From assembly GCA_963708895.1 (NCBI GenBank), contig CAVPUE010000002.1:765964-829963 (forward strand): a DNA stretch of 64,000 bases. The letters are read 5' to 3'. The notes below the pieces were generated by a model that saw only the letters and a program-made list of their open reading frames with translations, did no database searches and was not told the origin of the DNA. Below, piece by piece: positions 54,743 to 63,996 of the stretch (position 1 is its first letter; each line of letters opens with the position of its first letter). Position numbers and translations under genes: made by a program. This DNA comes from Bacillus_BD sp963708895 (GTDB lineage: Bacteria; Bacillota; Bacilli; Bacillales; Cytobacillaceae).

Positions 54743-57394
54743 ATGGCAGGTTATACGCCGATGATTCAACAATATTTACAAGTAAAGGCAGACTATCAAG
54801 ATGCCTTTTTATTTTTTCGTCTTGGAGACTTTTATGAAATGTTTTTTGATGATGCGATCAAAGCATCACAGGAATTAGAGATTACGTTAACAGGCAGAGG
54901 TGGAGGCGGAGATGAGCGCATCCCTATGTGTGGAGTGCCTTACCATTCTGCTTCATCCTATATTGAACTATTAATTGAACGTGGTTATAAAGTAGCGATT
55001 TGTGAGCAAACAGAAGATCCTAAACAGGCTAAAGGGGTTGTTCGTCGTGAAGTCGTTCAATTGATCACCCCGGGAACGATGATGGAAGGAAAGGGCCTTT
55101 CAGAAAAGGAAAATAATTTTATTGCCACGATTAGTCATTTTGAAGATGGCTCATTCGCAATTGCTTATACGGATTTATCAACAGGTGAGAATAAGGCGAC
55201 ACTTCTAAATAATCATTTTGATGAAGTGTTAAATGAAATTTCTTTATTAGGAGCCAAAGAGATTGTTGTTTCTTCATCATTTAACGAAGAATGGAAAAAG
55301 AAACTTGGCGAGCGTTTAGTGGTTACTTTTTCCATTGAAGATGAAGATGTTCTAAAAGAAGATGATCTTTCGCTGGTCATAGATGCCAATGAGGATAAGC
55401 TAAAGTCTACATGCGCTAGACTTTTCAATTATCTTCATCGTACCCAAAAACGAAGTCTTGAACATTTACAACCTGTAAAGTCTTATCAAATCTATCAGTA
55501 TATGAAAATTGATTATTTTTCCAAACGAAATCTTGAACTAACCGAAACGATTCGTTCTAAAGGAAAAAAGGGCTCGTTATTATGGCTATTAGATGAAACA
55601 AAAACGGCCATGGGTGGACGCTTGTTAAAGCAGTGGATTGATCGTCCTCTTATTGACAAACGAGCGATTATCGAACGTCATGAATTAGTAGAAACGCTGA
55701 TCAAAGCCTATTTTGAGAGACAAGAAATAAGAGAAAAATTAAAAGAAGTGTATGATTTAGAAAGACTGGCAGGAAGAGTTGCTTTTGGCAATGTGAATGC
55801 GCGTGATCTGATTCAACTTAAACGTTCCCTACAACAAATTCCTGTTATTCGTCAAATCGTTGAACAATTAGAGAATGTTGCGGCTAATAACTTAGCACGT
55901 GACATGGATCCATGTGAAGAAGTGACAGATCTATTAGAAGCAGCGATTGTGGAGAATCCTCCTATTTCGATCACAGAAGGAAATATCATTCAGGATGGTT
56001 ATCATGAGGAACTTGACCGCTATAGGGATGCTAGTAAAAATGGAAAGACTTGGATTGCTGCACTAGAAAAAGAAGAAAGAGAAAAAACAGGGATTAAATC
56101 GCTTAAAGTCGGTTATAATCGAGTGTTTGGTTATTATATTGAGGTGACCAAAGCCAATCTTCACTTATTAGAAGAAGGAAGATATGAAAGAAAGCAAACT
56201 CTGACAAATGCAGAACGTTTTATTACCCCTGAATTAAAGGAAAAAGAGGCGTTAATTTTACAAGCAGAAGAGAAAAGCATGGATTTAGAATATCAACTCT
56301 TTACGGATGTTCGTGAACATGTGAAAGAATTCATTCCAAGGCTTCAGGCTTTAGCTAAATTGATTAGTACACTCGATGTATTGCAATGCTTTGCAACTAT
56401 TAGTGAAGAACGCTCGTTTGTGAGACCTACTTTTTCTGATGATCGGCAAATGGTTATTAAAGATGGACGTCATCCTGTTGTTGAAAAGGTGATGAATATT
56501 GACCGTTATGTGCCAAATGATTGTGTGATGAATAATGATCGAGAAGTTTTATTGATTACAGGACCTAATATGTCTGGTAAAAGTACGTATATGAGGCAAA
56601 TTGCGTTAACGAGCATCTTAGCGCAAATTGGTTGTTTTGTTCCTGCAAGCGAAGTCGTTTTACCTATTTTTGATCAAGTTTTTACACGGATTGGGGCTGC
56701 AGATGATTTAATTTCTGGACAAAGTACATTTATGGTTGAAATGTTGGAGGCCAAAAATGCCATTACAAATGCAACGAAGGATAGTCTCATTTTATTTGAT
56801 GAAATCGGCCGTGGTACTTCTACTTATGATGGAATGGCCCTAGCACAAGCGATTATTGAGTATATTCATAATCATATTGGTGCCAAAACCTTATTTTCTA
56901 CCCATTATCATGAATTAACAGTACTTGAGTCGGAATTAAGTCGACTTAAAAATGTTCATGTTAGTGCGATGGAACAAAATGGAAATGTCGTTTTTCTTCA
57001 TAAAATTAAGGAAGGTCCAACTGACAAAAGTTATGGAATTCATGTAGCTAAACTGGCAGAGTTACCGGATGAGTTGATTACACGTGCGAATGAAATATTA
57101 GCTTCACTTGAAGAACATATTGGAAAACAGATAGTCGGGGAACCGCTAAATGTACCAAATCAATCTGTGGAACAGGTTAATGAACCAGTCTTAAATACTG
57201 AGATTGCAACAGAGAAGCTTTCTGCTGAAGAAGGACAATTATCCTTTTTTGAAGAAAATCAAACTGAGAAAAAAACAACGATTTCAGCAAAAGAAAAAAA
57301 GGTTTTAGAGAAGGTAAGAGAGTTGGATATTTTGGATATGACCCCGATGCAGGCAATGAATATTCTCTATGAACTCCATAAGAAGATGAAGTGA
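54743..57394 (+). CDS. mutS: DNA mismatch repair protein MutS
   Basis: Recognises mismatches and recruits MutL. The 883 residues include the mismatch-binding FRLGDFYEMF near residue 28, connector and lever domains, Walker A LITGPNMSGKSTYMRQIAL near residue 610, Walker B DSLILFDEIGRGTSTYDG and the signature STHYHELTVLE. The C-terminus has a beta-clamp-like QLSFFEE motif. ATG 54743 gives MAGYTPMIQQYL, as in relatives; GGAGGTAAT is the ribosome binding site. Confidence 0.97.
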   Translation: MAGYTPMIQQYLQVKADYQDAFLFFRLGDFYEMFFDDAIKASQELEITLTGRGGGGDERIPMCGVPYHSASSYIELLIERGYKVAICEQTEDPKQAKGVVRREVVQLITPGTMMEGKGLSEKENNFIATISHFEDGSFAIAYTDLSTGENKATLLNNHFDEVLNEISLLGAKEIVVSSSFNEEWKKKLGERLVVTFSIEDEDVLKEDDLSLVIDANEDKLKSTCARLFNYLHRTQKRSLEHLQPVKSYQIYQYMKIDYFSKRNLELTETIRSKGKKGSLLWLLDETKTAMGGRLLKQWIDRPLIDKRAIIERHELVETLIKAYFERQEIREKLKEVYDLERLAGRVAFGNVNARDLIQLKRSLQQIPVIRQIVEQLENVAANNLARDMDPCEEVTDLLEAAIVENPPISITEGNIIQDGYHEELDRYRDASKNGKTWIAALEKEEREKTGIKSLKVGYNRVFGYYIEVTKANLHLLEEGRYERKQTLTNAERFITPELKEKEALILQAEEKSMDLEYQLFTDVREHVKEFIPRLQALAKLISTLDVLQCFATISEERSFVRPTFSDDRQMVIKDGRHPVVEKVMNIDRYVPNDCVMNNDREVLLITGPNMSGKSTYMRQIALTSILAQIGCFVPASEVVLPIFDQVFTRIGAADDLISGQSTFMVEMLEAKNAITNATKDSLILFDEIGRGTSTYDGMALAQAIIEYIHNHIGAKTLFSTHYHELTVLESELSRLKNVHVSAMEQNGNVVFLHKIKEGPTDKSYGIHVAKLAELPDELITRANEILASLEEHIGKQIVGEPLNVPNQSVEQVNEPVLNTEIATEKLSAEEGQLSFFEENQTEKKTTISAKEKKVLEKVRELDILDMTPMQAMNILYELHKKMK

Positions 57395-57438
57395 GACTTT
57401 TGAGTATAGTGATGAAAGATAGGTGGAGGTGAAAAGGA

Positions 57439-59375
57439 ATGGGAAAAATCAACCAGTTAGAGGATTCACTTTCTAATAAAATTGCAGCAGGTGAAGTGGT
57501 TGAGCGTCCAGCATCTGTTGTAAAGGAATTAGTTGAAAATGCGATAGATGCTGGAAGTACAAGCATTGATATTGAGGTCGAAGAAGCGGGTTTAGCTAAA
57601 ATAAGAATATGTGATAATGGGGATGGAATCGAAGAAGTAGACGTTCCAAAAGCTTTTCAACGACATGCAACAAGTAAAATTAAAGACGAACATGATTTAT
57701 TTCGAATTCGAACATTAGGTTTCCGTGGCGAAGCCTTACCAAGTATTGCATCTGTATCTAAATTGGAATTAATCACTTCTACAGGTGATGCAGGAACACG
57801 TATCGTACTGGATGGAGGTAAAGTGATTACGCTTGAAAAAGCTGCTAGTCGAAAAGGAACAGACATTACGATCACGGATTTATTTTATAATACTCCTGCA
57901 CGGTTAAAGTATATGAAGACGATTCACACCGAGCTTGGAAATATAACAGATGTCACCAATCGACTGGCTCTTGCCCATCCAGAAGTCTCCATTCGTTTAT
58001 TTCATAATGAACGTAAATTATTGCATACGAATGGTAATGGGGATGTTAGACAAGTATTAGCAGCGATATATGGATTAAATATGGTAAAAAAGATGATTCC
58101 AATCCATGCTACTTCGCTTGATTTTACGTTAAGTGGATATCTCGCATTACCAGAAATCACAAGAGCCTCAAGAAATTATATTTCAACGATGATTAATGGA
58201 CGTTTTATCAAAAACTATCCTCTTGTTAAGGCGATACAAGAGGGATATCATACATTATTACCTATCGGCAGATATCCGATTGCGATTCTTACTATTGAAA
58301 TGGACCCAATTTTAGTGGATGTGAATGTTCACCCGTCAAAATTAGAGGTGAGAATTAGTAAAGAACAAGAGTTAAATGAACTGGTTGCTAATACAATCAA
58401 ATCAGCTTTTAAAAAGCAAGAATTGATTCCAGATGGAATTGTTAAGGAAAAAGTAAAAGACGAAATCGGAACAAACGACTTTAGAGCTTGATCACCTTTC
58501 GATCCCAACAAATGCAGCACTAGAAAAGAATGTTCATCGTGATGGGTTTATGTCGATACCGAGTTCATTAGGAGTAAAAGAATCAACTGCTCCAATGAAG
58601 GATCATGACTATGGAATCAAAGTCCAATGAATCTATAGAGGCACTAGAGAAATATAAAACAGTTGAACCTGCTGTGGAGGATCCTAGCAATCAATCTAAT
58701 ACAGATCAAGACAGTCCAAGTATAGATTTAGATAGACCTAATGATCAAACAACGATTCAATATGAAGAGTCGACTCATAACGAATTTGTACCACGAGTAC
58801 CACCCCTTTATCCGATTGGACAAATGCATGGTACCTATATTTTCGCGCAAAATGAGCAAGGATTATATATTATTGACCAGCATGCGGCACAAGAGAGAAT
58901 TAAATATGAGTATTTCAGGGAAAAGGTCGGTGAAGTGGCTTCAGAGTTGCAGGAACTACTGGTACCGATGACATTTGAATATTCAACAGATGAATATGTG
59001 AAAATTGAGGAATACAGATCTGAATTAGAAAAGGTTGGCGTTTTCCTTGAACCATTTGGCTACAATAGTTATATTGTGAAGTCACATCCACAATGGTTTC
59101 CAAAGGGAGAAGAAAAAGAAATAATTGAAGATATGATTCAACAACTACTTTCAATGAAAAAAGTAGATATTAAAAAATTGCGTGAAGATGCAGCGATTAT
59201 GATGAGTTGTAAAGGTTCTATTAAAGCAAATCGTCATCTGCGTAATGATGAGATTCAGGCCTTATTAGATGAGTTAAGAATGGCATCAGATCCATTTACT
59301 TGTCCACACGGTAGACCGATCATCATTCATACTTCTGTATACGAACTGGAGAAAATGTTTAAACGAGTCATGTAG
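57439..59375 (+). CDS. mutL: DNA mismatch repair protein MutL (two frameshifts)
   Basis: MutL ATPase/endonuclease. The GHKL motifs ELVENAIDAGST, DNGDGI and GFRGEALPSIASVS are in the first 110 residues. The C-terminal domain holds the endonuclease motif DQHAAQERIKYE and the zinc-site motifs SCKGSIKANRHL and CPHGRPIIIH. Two +1 breaks lie in the linker: around 58454-58490 (KEKVK then SEQTTLELDHLSIPTNAALE) and around 58600-58615 (APMKDHD then ESKSNESIEALEKYK). Corrected length is about 644 residues. The linker is naturally variable, but both ends are well conserved. A GGTGGAGGTGA site precedes the ATG. Confidence 0.94.
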
Positions 59376-59420
59376 ATATGTTGAGTATAAAATTATTATG
59401 TAAACAAGTGGAGAAAACAG

Positions 59421-59464
59421 AAAAAGTCCATTTATGAGCATACACTCGTAAATGGACTTTTTCA
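59421..59464. terminator. Bidirectional terminator between mutL and mreBH
   Basis: AAAAAGTCCATTTA / TAAATGGACTTTTT stem with about 14 loop bases, usable by both convergent genes. Confidence 0.92.
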
Positions 59465-59469
59465 TGGTT

Positions 59470-60477
59470 TTAATTTGCCATTGTTAGTATTTTGTTTAGG
59501 TATTCTAACGATTTACCTGATCCAATTACAACAGATTCAAGGGGATTTTCTGCGAGTTCAACGGGTACATCAATTTCTTTTGATAGCCAATCTTTTAGAC
59601 CTTTAAGCATGGAACCACCGCCAGTGAGGATAACTCCGCGATCGACAATATCTCCACTTAGCTCTGCTGGGCTATCTTCAAGTGTAGCTCTTAAGGCTTC
59701 TAATATTTGTAGTAAACTTTCTTTAATAGAGTCACGAATTTCAAAGGATGATAGAGTAATTGTTTTGGGAAGACCATCAACAAGATCCCGTCCACGAACC
59801 TCCATTTTTAATTCATCATGCTCTATTAAGCCATAACCAATTTCCATTTTGATGTTTTCCGCTGTTCGTTCACCAATAAGCGTGTTATATTTCTTTCGAA
59901 CATATTGGATAATATCATCATCCAATGAATCTCCACCAATTTTAATAGAATGACAGGCAACCACTCCACCGAAGGAAATAATCGCCACTTCAGTAGAACC
60001 ACCACCAATGTCCACAATCACATTGGCTACAGGTTCATCTATAGGCATTCCTGCGCCAAGAGCAGCAGCAACCGGTTCTTCAATTAAAGCGACTTTTTTA
60101 GCGCCGGCATTTTTAACGGCATCAACAATCGCTCTGCGATCGACACTTGTGGATGAAAATGGCGTGCAAACGACGACATTTGGTTTGCGAAGCGAAAAAC
60201 CGAGTGTTTTCGCACTCTTTCTAAATACATATCGAACCATGTCAGTCGTTGTATCAAAATCTGCTATCACTCCACCTTTGAGTGGGCGAATGATTTCAAT
60301 CGTTTCAGGCGTTTTTCCAACCATTTGTTTGGCTTCATGGCCAAAAGCAAGAATTTTTTTGGAATGTTTATTGATTGCGACAATGCTAGGTTCATTTAGT
60401 ACTAACCCTTTACTTTTACTGTATACTAAAATATTTGCCGTTCCTAAATCAATCCCAATTTCAGAATTTGATAACAT
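59470..60477 (-). CDS. mreBH: Actin-like cell-shape protein MreBH
   Basis: MreB-family filament protein guiding lateral wall synthesis. The 335 residues have the actin-fold phosphate loops IGIDLGTANILVY and VIVDIGGGSTEVAIISFGG, the EEPVAAALGAG motif and RGVILTGGGSMLKGL. MreBH rather than MreB or Mbl is supported by the N-terminus (SEIGIDLGTANILVYSKSKG) and the 335-residue length. Start at 60477 is chosen, with AGGTGAAGA upstream; upstream in-frame codons lack a site. In B. subtilis mreBH is controlled by sigma-I and lies elsewhere; I found no clear sigma-I box here. Confidence 0.9.
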   Translation of the reverse strand: MLSNSEIGIDLGTANILVYSKSKGLVLNEPSIVAINKHSKKILAFGHEAKQMVGKTPETIEIIRPLKGGVIADFDTTTDMVRYVFRKSAKTLGFSLRKPNVVVCTPFSSTSVDRRAIVDAVKNAGAKKVALIEEPVAAALGAGMPIDEPVANVIVDIGGGSTEVAIISFGGVVACHSIKIGGDSLDDDIIQYVRKKYNTLIGERTAENIKMEIGYGLIEHDELKMEVRGRDLVDGLPKTITLSSFEIRDSIKESLLQILEALRATLEDSPAELSGDIVDRGVILTGGGSMLKGLKDWLSKEIDVPVELAENPLESVVIGSGKSLEYLNKILTMAN

Positions 60478-60797
60478 TTCTTCACCTAATTTCACTTTCA
60501 TTCTAATCACTTCATTAACATTATCACGAAAAATGGCGAAAGGTGTGAGTGTTATTAAGTTTTAAATGAAATGTAATCTCATGTCATTAATATGACTTAA
60601 TTCGGGGATAAATGACAAGAATATATCAATTTTGTTAAAAGTATGACGAACTAAAGAAAAACATGAATAGTTCAATTTTATATGGTCATAATGAATAGAT
60701 GTTTAACAGCAATTTTTAAAAATATGGTATGATAAAATAGGAAGCAGCATGTAATAGGTTATTCTACGAATTTGTTTAGAAAAGGTAGTGTAAATGA
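60478..60797. other. Divergent spacer between mreBH and miaA
   Basis: AT-rich, with no gene. An extended -10 TG-A-TAAAAT at about 60730-60738 probably serves miaA. I saw no convincing promoter for mreBH on the minus strand and no repeat copy. Confidence 0.45.
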
Positions 60798-61762
60798 TTG
60801 TCCTCAAAAGGTAAGCTTATGGTATTAATTGGTCCAACCGCAGTAGGAAAAACAAAGATGAGTATTGAGCTTGCAAAGGCTTTTAATGGTGAAATTATTA
60901 GTGGTGACTCAATGCAAATTTATCGAAAAATGGATATCGGAACGGCAAAAATTAAATCCTCTGAAATGGAAGGAATCCCACACCATCTCATTGATATAAA
61001 AGACCCTCATGAATCTTTTTCAGTAGCAGAATTTCAAGAGTTGGTGCGTGAAAAGATCATTGAGATTACGAAGTAGAGGGAAGCTTCCGATGATTGTTGG
61101 GGGCACAGGATTATATATTCAATCCGTTTTGTATGATTACCACTTTTCTGAGGCACCATCTGATGAAGAATTTCGTATAAACTTGGAGAAAGTTAGTCGA
61201 AAAGGAAGGAAGTCAATACTTACATAATCAGTTAGTGAACATCGATCCTGAAAGTGCTAAAAAGATTCATCCCCATAATGTGCGCAGAGTCATTCGAGCA
61301 TTGGAAGTCTATCATTGTACAGGAAAAACAATGACAGACATTCAAAAAACGCAGCAACCAGAATTGCTGTATGATGCAGCGATGATTGGATTAACGATGG
61401 ATCGAGAAAAGCTATACGAGCGCATTAATAAAAGAGTGGATCTGATGCTTCAGGAAGGTCTTATGAATGAAGTTGAAAGTTTTTACGAACAAGGGTTAAG
61501 AGATTGCCAATCGATTCAAGCAATCGGTTATAAGGAATTGTATGAATTTTTCGATGGCTCTATTTCATTCGAAAACGCGGTTGAAAATTTAAAACAGAAT
61601 TCACGACGGTATGCGAAAAGACAATTAACATGGTTTCGCAATAAAATGGATGTTAAATGGTTTGACATGACAGATGTGGAGATACCTGATACATTTTCAA
61701 AAAAAATAGATGAAATTTCATCTTATATTGAAGGAAAGCTTAAAATAAAATCGAATACATAA
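60798..61762 (+). CDS. miaA: tRNA dimethylallyltransferase MiaA (two frameshifts)
   Basis: Adds dimethylallyl to A37 of tRNAs reading U-starting codons; MiaB then acts on the product. The P-loop LIGPTAVGKTKMSIELA, the motif ISGDSMQIYRKMDIGTAK and QSIQAIGYKELYEF are all present. Two +1 breaks occur: at about 61065-61075 (EIIEIT then SRGKLPMIVGGTGLYIQSVL) and at about 61185-61205 (FRINLEK then LVEKEGSQYLHNQLVNID). Corrected length is about 320 residues, normal for the family. The TTG at 60798 is used because the nearby ATG at 60794 is in a closed frame; a third small error there is possible. Confidence 0.92.
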
Positions 61763-61794
61763 TAGTAGAGATAAAAGAGGAGGAGCTTTTTAAC

Positions 61795-62037
61795 ATGAAG
61801 CAATCAGTGAATATTCAAGATCAATTTTTAAATCAACTTCGGAAAGATGGTATAAATTGTACGGTCTTTTTATTAAATGGTTTCCAGATAAGAGGTCTGG
61901 TAAAGGGATTTGATAATTTTACTGTATTATTTGAATCTGAAGGGAAGCAACAGTTAGTATATAAACATGCGATTTCGACATTTTCTCCACAAAGAAATGT
62001 TTCAATTGATTTAGAAGTACCCCAACAAAATAAATAA
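61795..62037 (+). CDS. hfq: RNA chaperone Hfq
   Basis: Sm-like hexameric RNA chaperone of 80 residues. Sm1 motif DQFLNQLRKDGINCTVFLLNGFQIRG and Sm2 motif LVYKHAISTFSP are complete. AGGAGGAGC gives a strong binding site. miaA-hfq is the classical gene order. Confidence 0.97.
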   Translation: MKQSVNIQDQFLNQLRKDGINCTVFLLNGFQIRGLVKGFDNFTVLFESEGKQQLVYKHAISTFSPQRNVSIDLEVPQQNK

Positions 62038-62043
62038 TGAAAT

Positions 62044-62080
62044 AAAAGCATTTATACTACTTTAGTGTAAATGCTTTTTT
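62044..62080 (+). terminator. Rho-independent terminator after hfq
   Basis: AAAAGCATTTA / TAAATGCTTTT stem and a T tract. Confidence 0.92.
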
Positions 62081-62096
62081 ATGTTGAAATATCTAA

Positions 62097-62152
62097 GTAC
62101 AAGGATAATCAGTTTTTTCTTTCAAAAGCAACAGAGTTTGAGAAAAAAGCAT
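62097..62152 (+). repeat. Partial copy E of the MITE-like element (right end only)
   Basis: The block ATAATCAGTTTTTT, CTTTCAAAAGCAACAGAG and TTTGAGAAAAAAGC matches the last 55 bases of copies A-C. The rest of the element is absent. It lies about 17 bases after the hfq terminator. Confidence 0.62.
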
Positions 62153-62206
62153 TAATGAACAAGCATGTTCTTGAATACAAATAGAATAATGGCCATATAG
62201 GCATTT

Positions 62207-62237
62207 GTCACAAATAATGGTTCATAAGCGTATACTG
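62207..62237 (+). promoter_or_regulatory. Candidate mother-cell (sigma-K/sigma-E) promoter of spoVK
   Basis: GTCACA (fits GKMACM), a 16-base spacer and CGTATACTG (two mismatches to CATANNNTA). The GTCACA-N16 arrangement repeats that before dpaA. B. subtilis spoVK is expressed in the mother cell. Confidence 0.5.
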
Positions 62238-62261
62238 TTGGTAGAATGAGAGGTGAAGAGT

Positions 62262-63212
62262 TTGGAACAACCGATTCGAATGAAGAATAATGGTCAAATC
62301 AGTATTGTTCTAAACAAACAAAAGCGTGATCCCGTTATAGATAATCTTAATAAGTCTTCCACAGCTTCTAAACCGATTCCCCCTGAACATGCGGCATTAA
62401 AGGAGATAGAAGATGAATTCGGCGTTCTTGTCGGCATGGAAGAAATGAAAAGATTAGTGAAAGAAATATATGCTTGGATTTATATTAATAAAAAAAGAGA
62501 AGAAAATGGGTTAAAAAGTGGTAAACAAGCACTTCATATGATGTTTAAAGGAAATCCAGGCACTGGAAAAACAACCGTGGCCAGGCTTGTTGGTAAATTG
62601 TTTCATAAAATGAATGTCTTATCAAAAGGGCATTTAATTGAAGCAGAACGAGCAGATCTTGTTGGTGAGTATATTGGCCATACTGCTCAGAAAACAAGAG
62701 ATCTTATCAAAAAGGCAAGTGGTGGAATTTTATTTATTGATGAAGCCTACTCCCTTGGACGTGGCGGAGAAAAGGATTTTGGAAAAGAAGCGATTGATAC
62801 ATTTGTGAAACATATGGAAGATAAGCAACATGAATTTATCTTAATATTAGCAGGATATTCTCGTGAAATGGATTATTTTCTAACGTTAAATCCAGGACTA
62901 CATTCTCGTTTTCCGTTGGTTATTGATTTTCCTGATTACAATATAAACCAACTGATGGAAATTGCTGATAGGATGCTAAAAGAAAGGGAATATACATTAA
63001 GCCATGAGGCAGAAAAAAAGCTAAAAGACCATTTACATTGGGTTAAAACAAGTGTAAACCCAAATAGCTTTTCAAATGGCCGCTATATTCGAAATGTAAT
63101 TGAAAAATCAATCCGAGCACAGGCAATGAGACTATTAATGCAAAATCATTTTGATCGGCATGAACTAATGACGATTAGAAGCAATGATTTGCTGTTTGAA
63201 CAAGAACAATAA
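62262..63212 (+). CDS. spoVK: Stage V sporulation protein K (AAA ATPase)
   Basis: AAA-family ATPase needed for spore maturation, 316 residues. Walker A MMFKGNPGTGKTTVARLVG is near residue 92, Walker B GGILFIDEAYSLGRGG near 155, and a C-terminal helical AAA lid follows. The N-terminus MEQPIRMKNNGQISIVLN matches SpoVK. TTG 62262 is preferred because AGAGGTGA precedes it at good distance; GTG 62253 is part of that site. Confidence 0.94.
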   Translation: MEQPIRMKNNGQISIVLNKQKRDPVIDNLNKSSTASKPIPPEHAALKEIEDEFGVLVGMEEMKRLVKEIYAWIYINKKREENGLKSGKQALHMMFKGNPGTGKTTVARLVGKLFHKMNVLSKGHLIEAERADLVGEYIGHTAQKTRDLIKKASGGILFIDEAYSLGRGGEKDFGKEAIDTFVKHMEDKQHEFILILAGYSREMDYFLTLNPGLHSRFPLVIDFPDYNINQLMEIADRMLKEREYTLSHEAEKKLKDHLHWVKTSVNPNSFSNGRYIRNVIEKSIRAQAMRLLMQNHFDRHELMTIRSNDLLFEQEQ

Positions 63213-63245
63213 AAAGAGGGCTGTCATAGTAAAAGACAGCCTCTA
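63211..63245 (-). terminator. Terminator between convergent spoVK and the RsbR-type gene
   Basis: AGAGGCTGTC / GACAGCCCTCT stem; the T tract (CTTTTTATT) is on the minus strand, so it serves mainly the RsbR-type gene. Confidence 0.85.
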
Positions 63246-63252
63246 AGATTAA

Positions 63253-63996
63253 TTAAAATAATTTTTGATTACGATCTTGAAAATAGCCTTGTAATGCCTG
63301 TTGTAGATCTGAAGTGGTTTTCACATCATTATCGATTTCAATGCCTAATTCAATCATGGTATCAGCAATTTCAGGACTAATCCCTGTCATGATTGTGGAA
63401 CAACCTAATAATTTGATCCCTTTCACAATTTTAAAGAGATGGTTAACCACTGCTGTATCTACATAAGGAACTCCAGAAATATCAATAATTAATTGAGTGG
63501 CTTTTAATTCTTTTACACGCACTAACGTTCTTTCGCGAATCTTTTTAGCACGATACGTATCGACATTTCCAACGACTGGAAGAATACAAACCTTATCCGT
63601 AATTGGAATAATCGGAACAGATAACTCATCAACGGTTTCACGATGGCTTTTCAACAATTCCTCTTTATAGTTAACATAATAAGCCGTGTAGGAATCAATA
63701 TACATATCGATAATATCATTTACATGACGTTCTAAAGTAAAAAATTCTTCTGTATCAAGTTTTATATTATTTTCAATATAAAAGGTTTTGATCGCATTCC
63801 ACGCAATGCCTCTTGAAGATTGGAAGAGCTCCCAAGCTAAATGAATCGGGAATTCTGTTTTGGCACTATTGATGCCTCTTTCTTTAGCATGGTCCATAAT
63901 TTCTTCGGTTTTTAATTCGGAAATATTCGTTGCGACGATTTTTAAGGTTGGATTCCCATACTTCGAATAATAATTATAATCACCACTATCCCTCAA
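63253..63996 (-). CDS. RsbR-type stressosome protein with STAS domain (N-terminus at or past window edge)
   Basis: A 247-residue visible part. An N-terminal non-haem globin-like sensor region is followed by a conserved linker (YKEELLKSHRETVDELSVPIIPI) and a STAS domain. Both threonine positions phosphorylated by RsbT in RsbR appear conserved: GNVDTYRAK and DISGVPYVDTAV. It probably joins the stressosome that controls sigma-B or another output. No rsbS/rsbT partners are in the window, so it is a stand-alone paralogue. The start lies four bases from the window end, and typical RsbR proteins are 20-30 residues longer, so the true start may be outside. Confidence 0.83.
   Translation of the reverse strand: MRDSGDYNYYSKYGNPTLKIVATNISELKTEEIMDHAKERGINSAKTEFPIHLAWELFQSSRGIAWNAIKTFYIENNIKLDTEEFFTLERHVNDIIDMYIDSYTAYYVNYKEELLKSHRETVDELSVPIIPITDKVCILPVVGNVDTYRAKKIRERTLVRVKELKATQLIIDISGVPYVDTAVVNHLFKIVKGIKLLGCSTIMTGISPEIADTMIELGIEIDNDVKTTSDLQQALQGYFQDRNQKLF

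Noticed and set aside
1000..61205. Programmed ribosomal frameshifting as the cause of the split genes
   Set aside because: The 14 sites lack a shared slippery heptamer or a consistent downstream pseudoknot, they occur in genes never known to use frameshifting, and most are consistent with one extra base in otherwise normal family sequence.
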